A DNA stretch of 64,000 nt from Natrialba magadii ATCC 43099 (GTDB lineage: Archaea > Halobacteriota > Halobacteria > Halobacteriales > Natrialbaceae). Numbering within the stretch: position 1 is the first letter of the stretch; each line of letters starts with the position of its first letter. Shown piece after piece: positions 1 to 8,780 of this stretch. The position numbers were made by a program, and so were the translations under genes. Location of the stretch: NCBI RefSeq assembly GCF_000025625.1, contig NC_013922.1:1798001-1862000 (forward strand), written 5' to 3'. The notes under the pieces are model-generated. The model worked only from the letters and a program-made list of their open reading frames with translations. It was not told where the DNA came from and did no database searches.

Positions 1-836
1 AGCGCCTCGTGGGCGTTGAGCAGCGTCGTGGCGGCGGGGTGTTCGTAGTTTTCACGCACTTTGAGGCCGAGCATGCGGTCTTCCATCGAGTCCGTGCGGC
101 CGACGCCGTAGGAGCCGGCGAGTTCGTTCAGATACTCGATCAGCGCAACGGGCTCGTACTCCTCGCCGTCGATCGCGACGGGGTAGCCCTGCTCGAAGGT
201 GAGCTCGATCTCTTCGGTCTCGCCGGACGGCTCGTCCGTCCAGTTGTAGATGTCCGTGGACGGAACGTAGCTCGGGTCCTCGAGTTCGGCGCCCTCGACG
301 GAGCGACTCCAGAGGTTGGTGTCGACGGACCAGTCGCCGCCGCTGCCGCCCTCGACGGGGAGCCCTTTCTCTGCGGCGTACTCCTGTTCCCACTCGCGCG
401 TGAGACCGAGTTCACGCACGGGCGCGATGACTTCCAGATCGGAGTCGCGCCAGACGGCCTCGAAACGGAGCTGGTCGTTCCCCTTGCCCGTACAGCCGTG
501 GGCGATACCGGTACAGTCGTTCTCCTCGGCGACCTCGAGGATTGCCTCGGCAATTACTGGGCGTGCAAGCGCCGTGCCGAGCGGGTAACCCTGGTAGGTC
601 GCGTTCGCGCAAACACTATCGAAACAGAGGTCGGCGAACTCGTCTTTGGCGTCGACGACGTAGTGGTCGAGATTGAGCGCGTCGGCGGTTTCTTCTGCCT
701 CGTCGAACTCCGAGGCTGGTTGACCGACGTCGACGGTGACGCCGATGACTTCATCGTATCCGTATTCTTCCTCGAGCAGCGGGACACAGACAGTCGTGTC
801 AAGTCCGCCCGAGAACGCGAGTGCAACGCGTGTCAT
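1..836 (-). CDS. argG: Argininosuccinate synthase, 3' end cut by window
   Basis: Joins citrulline and aspartate with ATP to give argininosuccinate, the penultimate step of arginine synthesis in the cytoplasm. The N-terminus reads MTRVALAFSGGLDTTV, with the PP-loop SGGLDT motif typical of this family at residues 9-14. Further along are GHGCTGKGNDQLRFE-like and YGVGRTDSMEDRMLG segments characteristic of ArgG. About 278 of roughly 400 residues are visible and the C-terminus lies left of the window. The ATG at 836 is chosen because the family starts this way and a TATA box lies about 30 bases upstream. Confidence 0.95.
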   Translation of the reverse strand, partial: MTRVALAFSGGLDTTVCVPLLEEEYGYDEVIGVTVDVGQPASEFDEAEETADALNLDHYVVDAKDEFADLCFDSVCANATYQGYPLGTALARPVIAEAILEVAEENDCTGIAHGCTGKGNDQLRFEAVWRDSDLEVIAPVRELGLTREWEQEYAAEKGLPVEGGSGGDWSVDTNLWSRSVEGAELEDPSYVPSTDIYNWTDEPSGETEEIELTFEQGYPVAIDGEEYEPVALIEYLNELAGSYGVGRTDSMEDRMLGLKVRENYEHPAATTLLNAHEA

Positions 837-863
837 ATCGTATCCGAATCAAACCGAGGGACG

Positions 864-872
864 TACTTAAAT
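864..872 (-). promoter_or_regulatory. TATA box of argG
   Basis: On the minus strand this reads ATTTAAGTA, centred about 32 bases before the argG start codon. This would give a nearly leaderless transcript, the usual haloarchaeal arrangement. The surrounding stretch is clearly more AT-rich than the flanks. Confidence 0.6.
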
Positions 873-1335
873 TTCACTATCTAAAGTTTTGAAAATTAGT
901 GGTAGAGCGGACGCTAACCGGGAAAATAGGAATTTCCTATCGAGTTTGTAAACAGTCGGGACGGGGGGATAAGGTATAGAATGGGCTCAAAGGCCCGGTC
1001 GCGGTCGTCGTGGTCGCGGCGAGACAGTCCCGCCGGTCCCGAAGAAAGCGAACGCAGGTTCGGGTCCGGCAGACTGCGTCATTGCACAATCATACGAATT
1101 TGAGCCCTATTAAACCCTCGTGTTGGGCAAGTGTTGCACAGAGTGGCGACTGCTAGCATCGAACGAGACAGCACGAGTAGCCGACCAGCAAACAGTCACG
1201 CAGCCACACAGTGAACACCGAGACTGTCACACAGCCACTAGCCAGACAGTTAGACAGCCAACAAACAGACAAGTACACAGCTAACAACCAAACGACCTCC
1301 CCCAACCCAAACCCAAACGACCTCCCCCAACAACG
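873..1335. other. Intergenic region with no supported gene
   Basis: No frame here has haloarchaeal protein character. The one ORF, on the plus strand from 1211, is Ser/Thr/Gln-rich and runs into the antisense of the next gene. The stretch contains the structured element at 983-1107, a CAGCCAC/ACAG-rich low-complexity segment around 1190-1280, and a short direct repeat (ACGACCTCCCCCAAC) near 1290-1330. Confidence 0.6.
983..1107. other. Candidate structured RNA or long inverted-repeat element
   Basis: Perfect 9-base arms GGGCTCAAA (983-991) and TTTGAGCCC (1099-1107) enclose a second, strong hairpin. In it, 1025-1029 pairs with 1072-1076, 1032-1036 with 1066-1070, and 1038-1043 with 1059-1064, with a 15-base loop. 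One extra pair at the base (1024/1077) works as G-U only on the minus strand, which weakly favours a minus-strand transcript. It lies between two minus-strand genes and outside the predicted argG leader. No known RNA family was recognised; it could also be a mobile-element remnant. Confidence 0.45.
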
Positions 1336-2667
1336 CTACTCGTCGTCCTCATCATCGGGCAACGCCAGCACGTTCTCCCGGCCAATCCGGAAGACATCGA
1401 TCGCGTCATCCTCACGTAACCCACCGACAACCTGACTCGTCTTGGCCTCGGTCCACTCGAGTTCCGACACCACTTGCTGTTGTTTGATGCGTCCGCCGTG
1501 TTCCTTCAGGAGTCGGAGAACACGTTCCTCGTTGCTCAGCAGTTCCGGTGGCGGACCGTTCGATGCGGGTGAATCCGGTCCTGCGGTGCCAGGGGACCCA
1601 GAGTCAACGTCAGCGTCTGAGTCGGGTGCTGCAGTGTCACTGCTCCCGACTCCCGCAGCCTGTGGGGGTTCCGCCGGTGGTGCCAGTGACTCGTCGCCAG
1701 TGTTGGTCGCCGACTCTGAACCGGCCGCTGGCGCACTCGCCCGTGTTCGGCGTTTGTACCACCAGCCGCCTGCGCCGGCGGCCGCCAGCACACCGAGTGC
1801 AATCCCAACGATGAGCCACGGCATTGCCGGACTTTCCTCGGGTTCGACTGGTTCAGTCGTACTCTCCCCGTTTTCGATCATGACGATCCAGGGCTGGTCG
1901 TCCATGAACTCCGTCTCACCACCGTTCCAGCGGACTGACTCTTCCGGCGGGTCGTCGGAAGCGGGGTCAACGTCACTGATAATGTAGTCCTCCGGCGGGA
2001 ACACGTGCAGTGTTCGGCCTTCGACGAGTGTGAAGTCGACGAGTGCGTCGCCAGCTTCGAGCTGATTCAACTCGACGTAGGCGAACGATGACCACTGGAA
2101 CGAGAATGTGACGTGTCCGAGCTCCTGTGGCGTCGAACTCGTGTCGGTCGTCACCGACCCGTTCGAAATCGCCATCTCTCTGCCGGTTTCGTTCTCACCG
2201 GCAGCACGGATCGTCTCCCAGTCGTCGAGTTCGTATGCGACGTATCCGTCGGGGTTCTCTTCGACATCGTCGCGTAACTGTTGCCACTCAGCGGATTCTG
2301 CGTCCTCGAATCGGTAATCGACAGTGAACGTTGCCGTGCCGTTTTCGTGAAGCGAGATGCTGATGTGGACATCGGTCGCGTTGTCGAGGTGACCGGCCGC
2401 TTCGGGCGCTGGGATTTCCTCGTCGTTTTCGTCTTCGTCGTCGTCTTCGTCTCCGTTACCAACGCCGTTGTCGCCCTCCTGAAGTAGATACTGTCCCTGG
2501 CCGGCGTCTTGCACGCCAAACTGATCTTCGGCCTGTGCGGAGTGTGGTGCCGTCCCAGCATCCGCAGCCGTTGCCACCACAGCAACCGGTACGGACCAGA
2601 CGACCGCAAGCGCGCACCCAACGACCACGAGTCCGCAAATCAGGGCTCGAAGCCCCCTTCCGTCCAT
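1336..2667 (-). CDS. Membrane-anchored protein with cytoplasmic winged-helix domain
   Basis: An N-terminal hydrophobic segment (about residues 5-35) works as a signal or anchor. It is followed by an acidic extracellular domain of about 240 residues rich in beta-type segments, a second membrane helix (PWLIVGIALGVLAAAG), a low-complexity Pro/Ser/Asp linker, and a C-terminal winged helix of about 60 residues beginning at LLSNEERVLRLLKEHGG. Haloarchaea have many such surface-domain/wHTH proteins, thought to signal from outside directly to DNA; no target is known. The ATG at 2667 is preferred over the TTG at 2676 because CTATTTAG lies about 27 bases upstream, giving a leaderless transcript. Confidence 0.75.
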   Translation of the reverse strand: MDGRGLRALICGLVVVGCALAVVWSVPVAVVATAADAGTAPHSAQAEDQFGVQDAGQGQYLLQEGDNGVGNGDEDDDEDENDEEIPAPEAAGHLDNATDVHISISLHENGTATFTVDYRFEDAESAEWQQLRDDVEENPDGYVAYELDDWETIRAAGENETGREMAISNGSVTTDTSSTPQELGHVTFSFQWSSFAYVELNQLEAGDALVDFTLVEGRTLHVFPPEDYIISDVDPASDDPPEESVRWNGGETEFMDDQPWIVMIENGESTTEPVEPEESPAMPWLIVGIALGVLAAAGAGGWWYKRRTRASAPAAGSESATNTGDESLAPPAEPPQAAGVGSSDTAAPDSDADVDSGSPGTAGPDSPASNGPPPELLSNEERVLRLLKEHGGRIKQQQVVSELEWTEAKTSQVVGGLREDDAIDVFRIGRENVLALPDDEDDE

Positions 2668-2753
2668 CACATACAACTGCCGGTGCCGACTAAATAGGTC
2701 TTTCCGACCACGGTAGCGGAGTCCTTTTCAAACTGGTAGTGCAAAACGAATGT

Positions 2754-2939
2754 ATGAACGACTCACGCGGCGCGCTCGAGGTCGAGGCACTCCTGAAAAT
2801 CATCCTCGTCCTGGTGGCCGTTCTGCTCGTCATCGAGGTCCTCAGCGCGTTGATTAGCGGCATTATCGGCCTGCTACAGCCGCTGGTCATGCTCGCGATC
2901 CTCGCAATCATCGTGCTGTGGCTGCTCGACCGCCTCTAA
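2754..2939 (+). CDS. Small hydrophobic membrane protein
   Basis: A 61-residue protein with a short acidic N-terminus (MNDSRGALEVEALLK) and two closely spaced hydrophobic helices covering residues about 14-58, ending in WLLDRL. It resembles small conserved membrane proteins seen in many haloarchaea, but no function is known. The start at 2754 is chosen over the upstream codon at 2739 because the homologous-looking core begins there and an AT-rich box (CCTTTTCAAA) lies about 27 bases before it. Confidence 0.65.
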   Translation: MNDSRGALEVEALLKIILVLVAVLLVIEVLSALISGIIGLLQPLVMLAILAIIVLWLLDRL

Positions 2940-3034
2940 GAATTACCGGACACACATCCCGCATCCTCGGCCGAAACAACACGGCCGTCAACACAACCCT
3001 CAAGCAACTGCCGTGACTACAGCCGGCTACTCGC

Positions 3035-3535
3035 GTGTACAGCGTCAACGTCCCCGTCCCCGGCCGCGTCCGCCAGCTTGCCGACCAGTTCTATCCCTCC
3101 CTCGTCGGCTTCGAAACCGTCCGCGAGGACCACTCCTGTCTCCTCAAACGACTCGGCGACGAACCCCACGTCTCCCAGCTTCAGCGTCGCGCCCATCGCG
3201 CACTCGAGGGCGCGCCCGCTGTCGAAGCCCAGATCACGGGCATTGACTACTTCGAAGACCCCCCACTGGGCTCTGCGCCCGTCGTGTATCTGGCCGTCGA
3301 GAGTCCCGGACTCGAGTCCATCCACGAACAGCTACTCGATGAGTTCGACCGCGTCGAGGGACTCGAGGGCGACGACTACGTGCCACACGTGACGCTCGCA
3401 CGCGGTGGGAACCTCGAGACGGCACAGCGGCTGGCCGAGCGTGAAATTGAGCCGGTGACCTGGACGGTGACCGAACTCGAGTTCTGGGACGGAGCGTACA
3501 AGCTCCCGGTGAGTCGAGTGTCGTTGCCGGCCTGA
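3035..3535 (+). CDS. 2'-5' RNA ligase / 2H phosphoesterase family protein
   Basis: A 166-residue member of the 2H phosphoesterase superfamily, which hydrolyses or forms 2',5'- or cyclic phosphate bonds in RNA or nucleotides. The C-terminal HVTLARG is a clean H-x-T catalytic motif. The N-terminal counterpart is less obvious: HVSQLQR fits the H-x-S variant but sits where sequence divergence is high. The start is a GTG, since no ATG lies near. A second, more canonical 2H protein (thpR) is encoded at 53961-54524. Confidence 0.75.
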   Translation: MYSVNVPVPGRVRQLADQFYPSLVGFETVREDHSCLLKRLGDEPHVSQLQRRAHRALEGAPAVEAQITGIDYFEDPPLGSAPVVYLAVESPGLESIHEQLLDEFDRVEGLEGDDYVPHVTLARGGNLETAQRLAEREIEPVTWTVTELEFWDGAYKLPVSRVSLPA

Positions 3536-3623
3536 ACTGGCAGACGGCAAAACGGCCTGGACTGGCAGACGGCAAAACGGCCTGGACTGGCAGACGGCAA
3601 AACGGCCTGGACTGGCAGACGGC
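3536..3623. repeat. 25-base tandem repeat, 3.5 copies
   Basis: The unit ACTGGCAGACGGCAAAACGGCCTGG repeats at 3536, 3561 and 3586, with a 13-base partial copy from 3611. It begins at the stop codon of the preceding gene. Each unit contains GGC-AAAA-CGGCC and so can form small hairpins. The copies are identical, suggesting recent slippage. Confidence 0.9.
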
Positions 3624-3660
3624 CAGAAGTTATTCAGCACTGGTCCCGAGTTCCGTGAGT

Positions 3661-4011
3661 ATGAACCGACGGTCTGTCCTGGCGCTGTTTGCAACAGTGC
3701 CGCTTGCGGGCTGTAGCAGTCTCCTTGGCGGTGGCGTCGACGCGTCGCTCGGCGAGGACGAAATCGTCGAATTCGACTCGGACGCAGGCTCCGAGCTAAC
3801 GGTAACCGTCGAGGTCGAGGAGGTCTTTTCGCTCGACAGCGACGTGGATCACGAGCGAGAAGGGGTCGGCTTCCGACTCGATCACACCGAGAACGGGATC
3901 GTCGAGACGCGCACGGTCGAAGACGAGGAGACGTTCGAGGTAACGGTCGAAGACGACGGTACCCACGCTGTCATGTTGATTGGCGGTGAGGGGCACGTCA
4001 CAATCGAGTGA
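3661..4011 (+). CDS. Small secreted lipoprotein
   Basis: A 116-residue protein starting MNRRSVLALFATVPLAGCSS. Twin arginines are followed by a hydrophobic stretch and a lipobox (LAGC), so it should be exported by Tat and lipid-anchored outside. The mature part is acidic and beta-rich (TVTVEVEEVFSLDSD, HAVMLIGGEGHVTIE), like a small immunoglobulin-type or cupredoxin-like fold without metal ligands. The ATG at 3661 is used because the twin-arginine signal begins there. Function unknown. Confidence 0.7.
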   Translation: MNRRSVLALFATVPLAGCSSLLGGGVDASLGEDEIVEFDSDAGSELTVTVEVEEVFSLDSDVDHEREGVGFRLDHTENGIVETRTVEDEETFEVTVEDDGTHAVMLIGGEGHVTIE

Positions 4012-4113
4012 CCGGCCAGAAAGCGTACTGCTCATACGGTCTATTGTGACGATTTACCGGTGCAACCGCAGAACGATCGCGGTTACACCGGCACTGACTT
4101 ACAATAATTCGTA

Positions 4114-6303
4114 TCAGGGCGCGGGCGCGTCGCCGTCGTAGCAGTCGTGGTCGCCGTAGAAGTTGAGCATCGCGAACTTGAGTTTTTCCGGGCCGATATC
4201 GAGCAGTTCCTCGCGTTCTTCGTGCGGGAAGGTGCTGTTGACGCTGTACTTGCCGAGATCCGACTTTGCTTGCTTCGAGTAGCGTCTGTCGAGCAACGCG
4301 CGGACGCCGACGTCCTCGGGCGAACGGATAACACGACCGAGCGCCTGCCTCGTTTTGCGAACGGTCGGAATTTCGACGGCGTAGCGCCAGCCCGTCTCGG
4401 TGCCGTCGAACGCCGCGTCGTAGGCTTCCTGGACCGCCTCGGCACGGTCATCCAGATGCGGGTACGGCACGCCGACAACGAGCACTGTCTGTGCGTCGTC
4501 GCCGTCGAAACTCACACCCTCCGCGAGCGTCCCCCACAGCGAGGTGCAGAGGACGGCCCCGTCGTCGGCGATAAACTCCTGTCGAAGCTCCTCGACCGGC
4601 TGCCCCGGTTCGTCGAGGTAGACCGTCACGTTCGACCGGGACCGGGACCGGGACCGGGACTCGAGTCGCTCTGCGTATCTGCTCGCCTCACCGTAGTTCG
4701 GGAAGAAGGTGAGCGTGTTGCCAGGAGTCATGCGAACGGCGTCGTGGATGGTCTCGGTAACATCCTCCTGCACCGCGGGGTCGTCCCGATCCGAGGAGAA
4801 CAGCGGCGGCGTCTCGACGGCGTACGTTCGGCGATTGTCCGCGGGGAACTGCAATCCATAGGCCATCGTCACCGGCTTCTCGAGTCCGAGCACGTCCTCG
4901 GTCACGTCGAACGGCTGCAAGGTCGCGCTCATGAGCACCGTCGCGGAAACCTCCTCGAACAGTTGCCCCGTGACCTGCCGTGGCAGACACGAGTAAATCT
5001 CGGCGCGACCGTAGACCTCGTCCGTCCCCGCGTCGCGGGTAACGGCAACGACGGGGTACAGGCCCTCCTTCGAGCCCTCGTTCATCCATGCGCTGACGAA
5101 CGCGGCGGCCTGCAAGGTCTGACACTCCGTCCGCGTCGCGGTCTCGCCCTCGCGGTAGGCCTCCTCGTACTCCGCATCCAGTTCCTGGCCGAGTTTCATC
5201 GCAGCCTCGAGATCCTCCTGAATGCCGCGACCCTCGTAGCGCTGGAGGAACTCGAGTGTCAGGTCGTCGCGACGGCCCTCGTTCGCGATGGGGACGTCCT
5301 CCCAGTTCTCGCCGATGCGTTCGCGTTCGCCGAAGCCAAAGGAGTCTTCGTACGTTTCGACGAGCGCACGGTGGAACGCGGAGAGGGCGTTGACGGCGTC
5401 TTCCGCCCGCGGATCGTCAGCGTCTGCGAGTTCGTCGAGTGCGGACTCGAACGTCCGCTCGGAGCAGGTCCGGGTGGCGTGCTCGCGGGCGGCGTCCTCG
5501 ACGTTGTGGGCCTCGTCGAAGACGGCGATGACGTCCTCAGGGTCGCGGCCCAGCCAGCGGAAGAACTGCTCGCGAATCGTCGAATCGAGCAGGTGGTGGT
5601 AGTTACAGACGACCAGGTCGACGCCCTCGATCCCCTCCTTCAGCAGTTCGTAGCCACAAAGCTCGCGCTGCTCTGCGTACTCGTAGATCTCGTCGGGCGT
5701 GCGAACGTCCTCGAAAAGCCAGCCGAAGAACTCGTCGGTGTCTTCGGTCAGGTTGTTCCGGTAATAGTCACAGACGTTCTGGTCCTCCAGATCGTCGAGG
5801 CGTTCCTCGATGGACTCGAGTTCGTCCATCACTGCAGAGCGGGCGTCGGCCGCGCCACCGTCGCCCTGCTGGCTCTCGGTCAGGAGTTCGCGCTGGCGGC
5901 GCTCGAGTTGCTGTTTATCCTGTTCGGCGTCGACGACGGCGCGGGTGTTGTCCCGCAAGGCCTGACACTCTTCGTAGCCGACATCGATGTGGCACATCGA
6001 GCCTTTCCCCTTGAAAACGACGGCGCGGATGGGTTCCTCGCGAGTGATCGCGCGCGCCTCGGCAATGAACTGGCGCATCTGCTGGTGGACGTTCGTCGTG
6101 ATGACGACCGTCTTGTCCTCCTCGCGGGCGACTTCCAGAGCGGGAACGAGCGACGAGAGGGTCTTGCCGGTCCCGCAGGCACCCTCAAAGAGGACGTTTT
6201 GCCCGCGCACGAGCGCGTTATGGATGCGGTCCATGGCCTCGCGCTGGTTCTCGTACGGCTGGTCGTACGGGAAAAAGCGCATGTACCCGGCTGTCTCGGA
6301 CAC
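4114..6303 (-). CDS. XPD/Rad3-type ATP-dependent DNA helicase
   Basis: A 729-residue superfamily 2 helicase of the DinG/XPD type, a 5'-3' enzyme implicated in repair. Walker A GACGTGKT is at residues 41-48 and the DEAH box at 263-266; TTNVHQQ follows motif I and the C-terminal motif VI reads QALGRVIRS. Four cysteines (104, 113, 178, 216) in the insertion between motifs I and II are the likely ligands of the family's 4Fe-4S cluster. An Arg-Ser dipeptide repeat near residue 560 comes from an in-frame hexanucleotide repeat (4634-4660). The start at 6303 follows a TATA box by about 27 bases. Confidence 0.9.
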   Translation of the reverse strand: MSETAGYMRFFPYDQPYENQREAMDRIHNALVRGQNVLFEGACGTGKTLSSLVPALEVAREEDKTVVITTNVHQQMRQFIAEARAITREEPIRAVVFKGKGSMCHIDVGYEECQALRDNTRAVVDAEQDKQQLERRQRELLTESQQGDGGAADARSAVMDELESIEERLDDLEDQNVCDYYRNNLTEDTDEFFGWLFEDVRTPDEIYEYAEQRELCGYELLKEGIEGVDLVVCNYHHLLDSTIREQFFRWLGRDPEDVIAVFDEAHNVEDAAREHATRTCSERTFESALDELADADDPRAEDAVNALSAFHRALVETYEDSFGFGERERIGENWEDVPIANEGRRDDLTLEFLQRYEGRGIQEDLEAAMKLGQELDAEYEEAYREGETATRTECQTLQAAAFVSAWMNEGSKEGLYPVVAVTRDAGTDEVYGRAEIYSCLPRQVTGQLFEEVSATVLMSATLQPFDVTEDVLGLEKPVTMAYGLQFPADNRRTYAVETPPLFSSDRDDPAVQEDVTETIHDAVRMTPGNTLTFFPNYGEASRYAERLESRSRSRSRSNVTVYLDEPGQPVEELRQEFIADDGAVLCTSLWGTLAEGVSFDGDDAQTVLVVGVPYPHLDDRAEAVQEAYDAAFDGTETGWRYAVEIPTVRKTRQALGRVIRSPEDVGVRALLDRRYSKQAKSDLGKYSVNSTFPHEEREELLDIGPEKLKFAMLNFYGDHDCYDGDAPAP

Positions 6304-6327
6304 GATACGTGATTGGTTCCCGCTCCG

Positions 6328-6335
6328 ATAAAAGG
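6328..6335 (-). promoter_or_regulatory. TATA box of the XPD-type helicase
   Basis: CCTTTTAT on the minus strand, centred 28 bases before the ATG, predicts a leaderless mRNA. Confidence 0.6.
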
Positions 6336-6437
6336 ATTCGTCTCAGATTGAGACCGGCCCAGGTGACACCAGCCAGCAGGTCGCACCATGTGCAGCGCTC
6401 ACAACGACCACGGCCAGCAACTGCGCGCTACAGTGCC

Positions 6438-6875
6438 ATGTACATCCCACTCCTCGAGTCGAGCATGTCCATTCCCGGATACCGACCCAGTGACACCGCA
6501 GAGTTCGCACTCGAGTTCGGCGGCGCTCGTGCGGCCGTCGTCGCGAGTGATGTGCCGGACGAGTTCGGCGTCGACGACAGCGTGCGATGGTCGCCCGCGG
6601 ACGCACACGAACATGCGCTCTCGGAGCCGGTCGACCTCGTCGGACTGGACGGGCTTGCCGGGGTTAGCGCGATGCGGATCGAAGTCGGGTACGACCCGAC
6701 GGGGCTGCCACCAGGAGCGAGTCCGACGGACGTTGCCATCGCCGCGAAGACGGATGCGGGCTGGGAGACGCTCGATTCGACTGTGGATCTGACAGAGACG
6801 ACGGTGACAGCAGTGCTGAACGAGCGGCCGCCGGGGGCGACGGTCGTGGCGGTGTACGACGGCGGCGAGCACTGA
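6438..6875 (+). CDS. Conserved acidic protein of unknown function
   Basis: A 145-residue acidic protein. The mature-looking part starts MYIPLLESSMSIPGYRP, with a second ATG at 6465. The C-terminal half (AAKTDAGWETLDSTVDLTETTVTAVL ...) has the pattern of a small beta-sandwich found at the ends of haloarchaeal surface proteins, with strand-like segments ending VVAVYDGG. No signal peptide is evident. The reading frame continues upstream to 6309, but that part is Arg-rich and out of character, so a downstream start is chosen. Its role is unknown. Confidence 0.55.
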   Translation: MYIPLLESSMSIPGYRPSDTAEFALEFGGARAAVVASDVPDEFGVDDSVRWSPADAHEHALSEPVDLVGLDGLAGVSAMRIEVGYDPTGLPPGASPTDVAIAAKTDAGWETLDSTVDLTETTVTAVLNERPPGATVVAVYDGGEH

Positions 6876-6928
6876 TGCGGTCTGGTATCGTTCTGAACCG
6901 GTGATCGCTGCTCTGTCGGAGAGTTGCC

Positions 6929-6982
6929 GGTACCACGCTACACTGATCCGGTTGAGGTACCACACTACACTGATCTGGTTGA
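6929..6982. repeat. 27-base tandem duplication
   Basis: Two adjacent copies of a 27-base unit beginning GGTACCAC and ending GGTTGA, at 6929-6955 and 6956-6982, differing at two positions. It lies in the gap before the next lipoprotein gene. Confidence 0.85.
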
Positions 6983-7150
6983 GAATACCAGACGAATTTG
7001 CGTTCAGTACTATGTCTTGTCCAGGCTGATCAGAAATTTGACCTGATAGTCGAACGTCGAACGTGAAAATAGAGGTATCACCTGTGACAACCGCTCTACG
7101 TTCGGCTCGCGAACACAAAGAATTTACCACCCAGTCGGAATTTGGCTGCC

Positions 7151-7681
7151 ATGCAGCGCCGCACCTATCTGACTCTCACCGGCTCAGTTGGACTGCTCGC
7201 CGTCGCTGGTTGCCTCTCCGAGGAGCAGAGTACTCCCAAAGAGAACTCCGAACCGAACGCTGACTCAGACTCTGAGACCGATTCCGGTTCCAGTTCCAAC
7301 ACCAGTTCGGACTCCGATCACGATCAGAGCAACGACTGTCGGATCGAAACAGAAATCGAATCAGAACAGCTCTACGACGAGTGGAAGACCGTCGACGCCG
7401 GCCAAGCCGTGACGCTCAGAACCGACCTCGAAACGGACGACGAACTCGAGATACAGGCCGTCCAGACGGACGATGGGGCGCGGCCGCTGGTCCGCGTCGA
7501 GGATCCAAACGGTGACCTCGTGCTCGAGACGGACGTCTTCGAGCGTATCGAACGAAACATTACCGCTCAACAGACGGGCCGGTACTACATCCAGTTCGAA
7601 AATACTGCTGCAATGACCACCGGACAGTGGGATCTCGATCTCGTCTTGCACCAGGAAATCGAGACCGAAGTCTGTTCGTGA
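7151..7681 (+). CDS. Tat-exported lipoprotein
   Basis: A 176-residue protein starting MQRRTYLTLTGSVGLLAVAG and then CLS: twin arginine plus lipobox AGC. A Ser/Asp/Glu linker (about residues 25-65) is followed by a beta-rich domain of about 110 residues (VTLRTDLETDDELEIQAVQ ... TGRYYIQFENTAAMTTGQWDLDL). This looks like the bacterial pre-peptidase C-terminal type fold, often seen as a stand-alone surface domain. The start at 7151 rather than 7142 places the twin arginine at the N-terminus. Function unknown. Confidence 0.7.
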   Translation: MQRRTYLTLTGSVGLLAVAGCLSEEQSTPKENSEPNADSDSETDSGSSSNTSSDSDHDQSNDCRIETEIESEQLYDEWKTVDAGQAVTLRTDLETDDELEIQAVQTDDGARPLVRVEDPNGDLVLETDVFERIERNITAQQTGRYYIQFENTAAMTTGQWDLDLVLHQEIETEVCS

Positions 7682-8165
7682 ACGTCCGTCACTCGAGTTC
7701 GTCTGCTTCTGGTATTCGAGTTCCGCCTGGGACTCGAGTTCGGTCACCTGTCCCCTGACAGAATCAGGGAGTGTTGCTTCGCTGGCGGATGTTCTACTGG
7801 GAGTGAGTCATTCTACGGGAGGCACTCGAGTCGAGTACGCGGGAGTTGGGCAGGGACAGTGTCCCTGCACTCCCCCTGAAATGCGGCGAAATCTGGGTGC
7901 ACAGATTCTGGTGGAGTTGGTCTCGCGGTGGATTGCAGGATGCGCTGGAGACCAGTTTGACCAACAGCATAAACGATCATAAACTAACTGCCTGTTCCCA
8001 ATATTTGCCACCTGTTGACACGGGACGCTATCGCCACCGATAGTGACAGCAAGACGTCCCTTTCCGGCCGACGATATAGCACTCTGTGGCCGGTAACACG
8101 AGTGTTACGTGGTTGGTCCAGTGTCTCTGTAGGCTTCATATGGACAGGTAACATAGTGAAACCAC
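7682..8165. other. Intergenic region with two palindromes
   Basis: No convincing gene on either strand; the ORFs present are short, with atypical composition. The stretch holds a 19-base perfect palindrome at 7850-7868 (GCAGGGACA-G-TGTCCCTGC) and an operator-like palindrome at 8093-8108. Confidence 0.55.
8093..8108. promoter_or_regulatory. Operator-like palindrome before the dioxygenase gene
   Basis: GTAACAC-GA-GTGTTAC: perfect 7-base arms about 58 bases before the ATG of the VOC dioxygenase gene. Position and symmetry suit a dimeric regulator; which one is unknown. Confidence 0.45.
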
Positions 8166-8780
8166 ATGAGCGACGAGTCAATTCCAGTGACGCCGGAACT
8201 GCCGGACAGCCCCGTTCACATGCAGGGCACCGACCACATCACCATCTGGGGGAGCAACGCCGAGGAGACGATCGCGTTCTATCGCGACCTCCTCGGGATG
8301 CCGCTGGTGCTTCGCCAGCCGAACCTCGACGATCCATCCCAGACGCACCTCTTCTTCGATACGGGCGACGGGCGCATCCTGACGTTCTTCGTCAGCGACG
8401 ACCGCCCCTCTGCCCGCGGCCAGCGCGGCGGCGTCGGCGCGGTTCACCACCTCTGTTTCAGCGTCGATCCCGACGAGTACGAAGAGACGATGGAGGCACT
8501 CGAGGACGCCGGCTACCAGTACAACATCTTTGATCGGGGCATCTTCCACTCGATCTACACGCGAGACAACAACGGGCTCGTCATCGAACTCTCGGCGGAC
8601 AAGTACGAGATTCCGAACGACCGCCGCGGCGAGATTCTGGCGACGGCACAGGAACTGCGCGAGGACGACGGTGCGGAGTACGCCAAGGACGAGCACCTTC
8701 GCGGTGCGATCGACGAGTTGGGACTCGAGGTCGTCGAACACGACTTGCCCGAGGCGAGCGCTGGCACCGGTGGGCTGTAA
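8166..8780 (+). CDS. VOC-family ring-cleaving dioxygenase (MhqO-like)
   Basis: A 204-residue vicinal-oxygen-chelate protein. Two beta-alpha-beta modules carry His24 (GTDHITIWG), His94 (GAVHHLCFS) and Glu141 (NGLVIELS), the 2-His-1-carboxylate set of extradiol dioxygenases and glyoxalases. Its stop codon overlaps the start of an alpha/beta hydrolase gene by one base (TAATG), so the pair is translationally coupled. The same gene pair in Bacillus (mhqO, mhqD) protects against quinones and catechols; that function is inferred here from the pairing. Confidence 0.8.
   Translation: MSDESIPVTPELPDSPVHMQGTDHITIWGSNAEETIAFYRDLLGMPLVLRQPNLDDPSQTHLFFDTGDGRILTFFVSDDRPSARGQRGGVGAVHHLCFSVDPDEYEETMEALEDAGYQYNIFDRGIFHSIYTRDNNGLVIELSADKYEIPNDRRGEILATAQELREDDGAEYAKDEHLRGAIDELGLEVVEHDLPEASAGTGGL

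Noticed and set aside
4147-6312. 721-residue ORF antisense to the XPD-type helicase
   Set aside because: The minus-strand frame has all helicase motifs; the antisense ORF arises from GC-rich codon bias.
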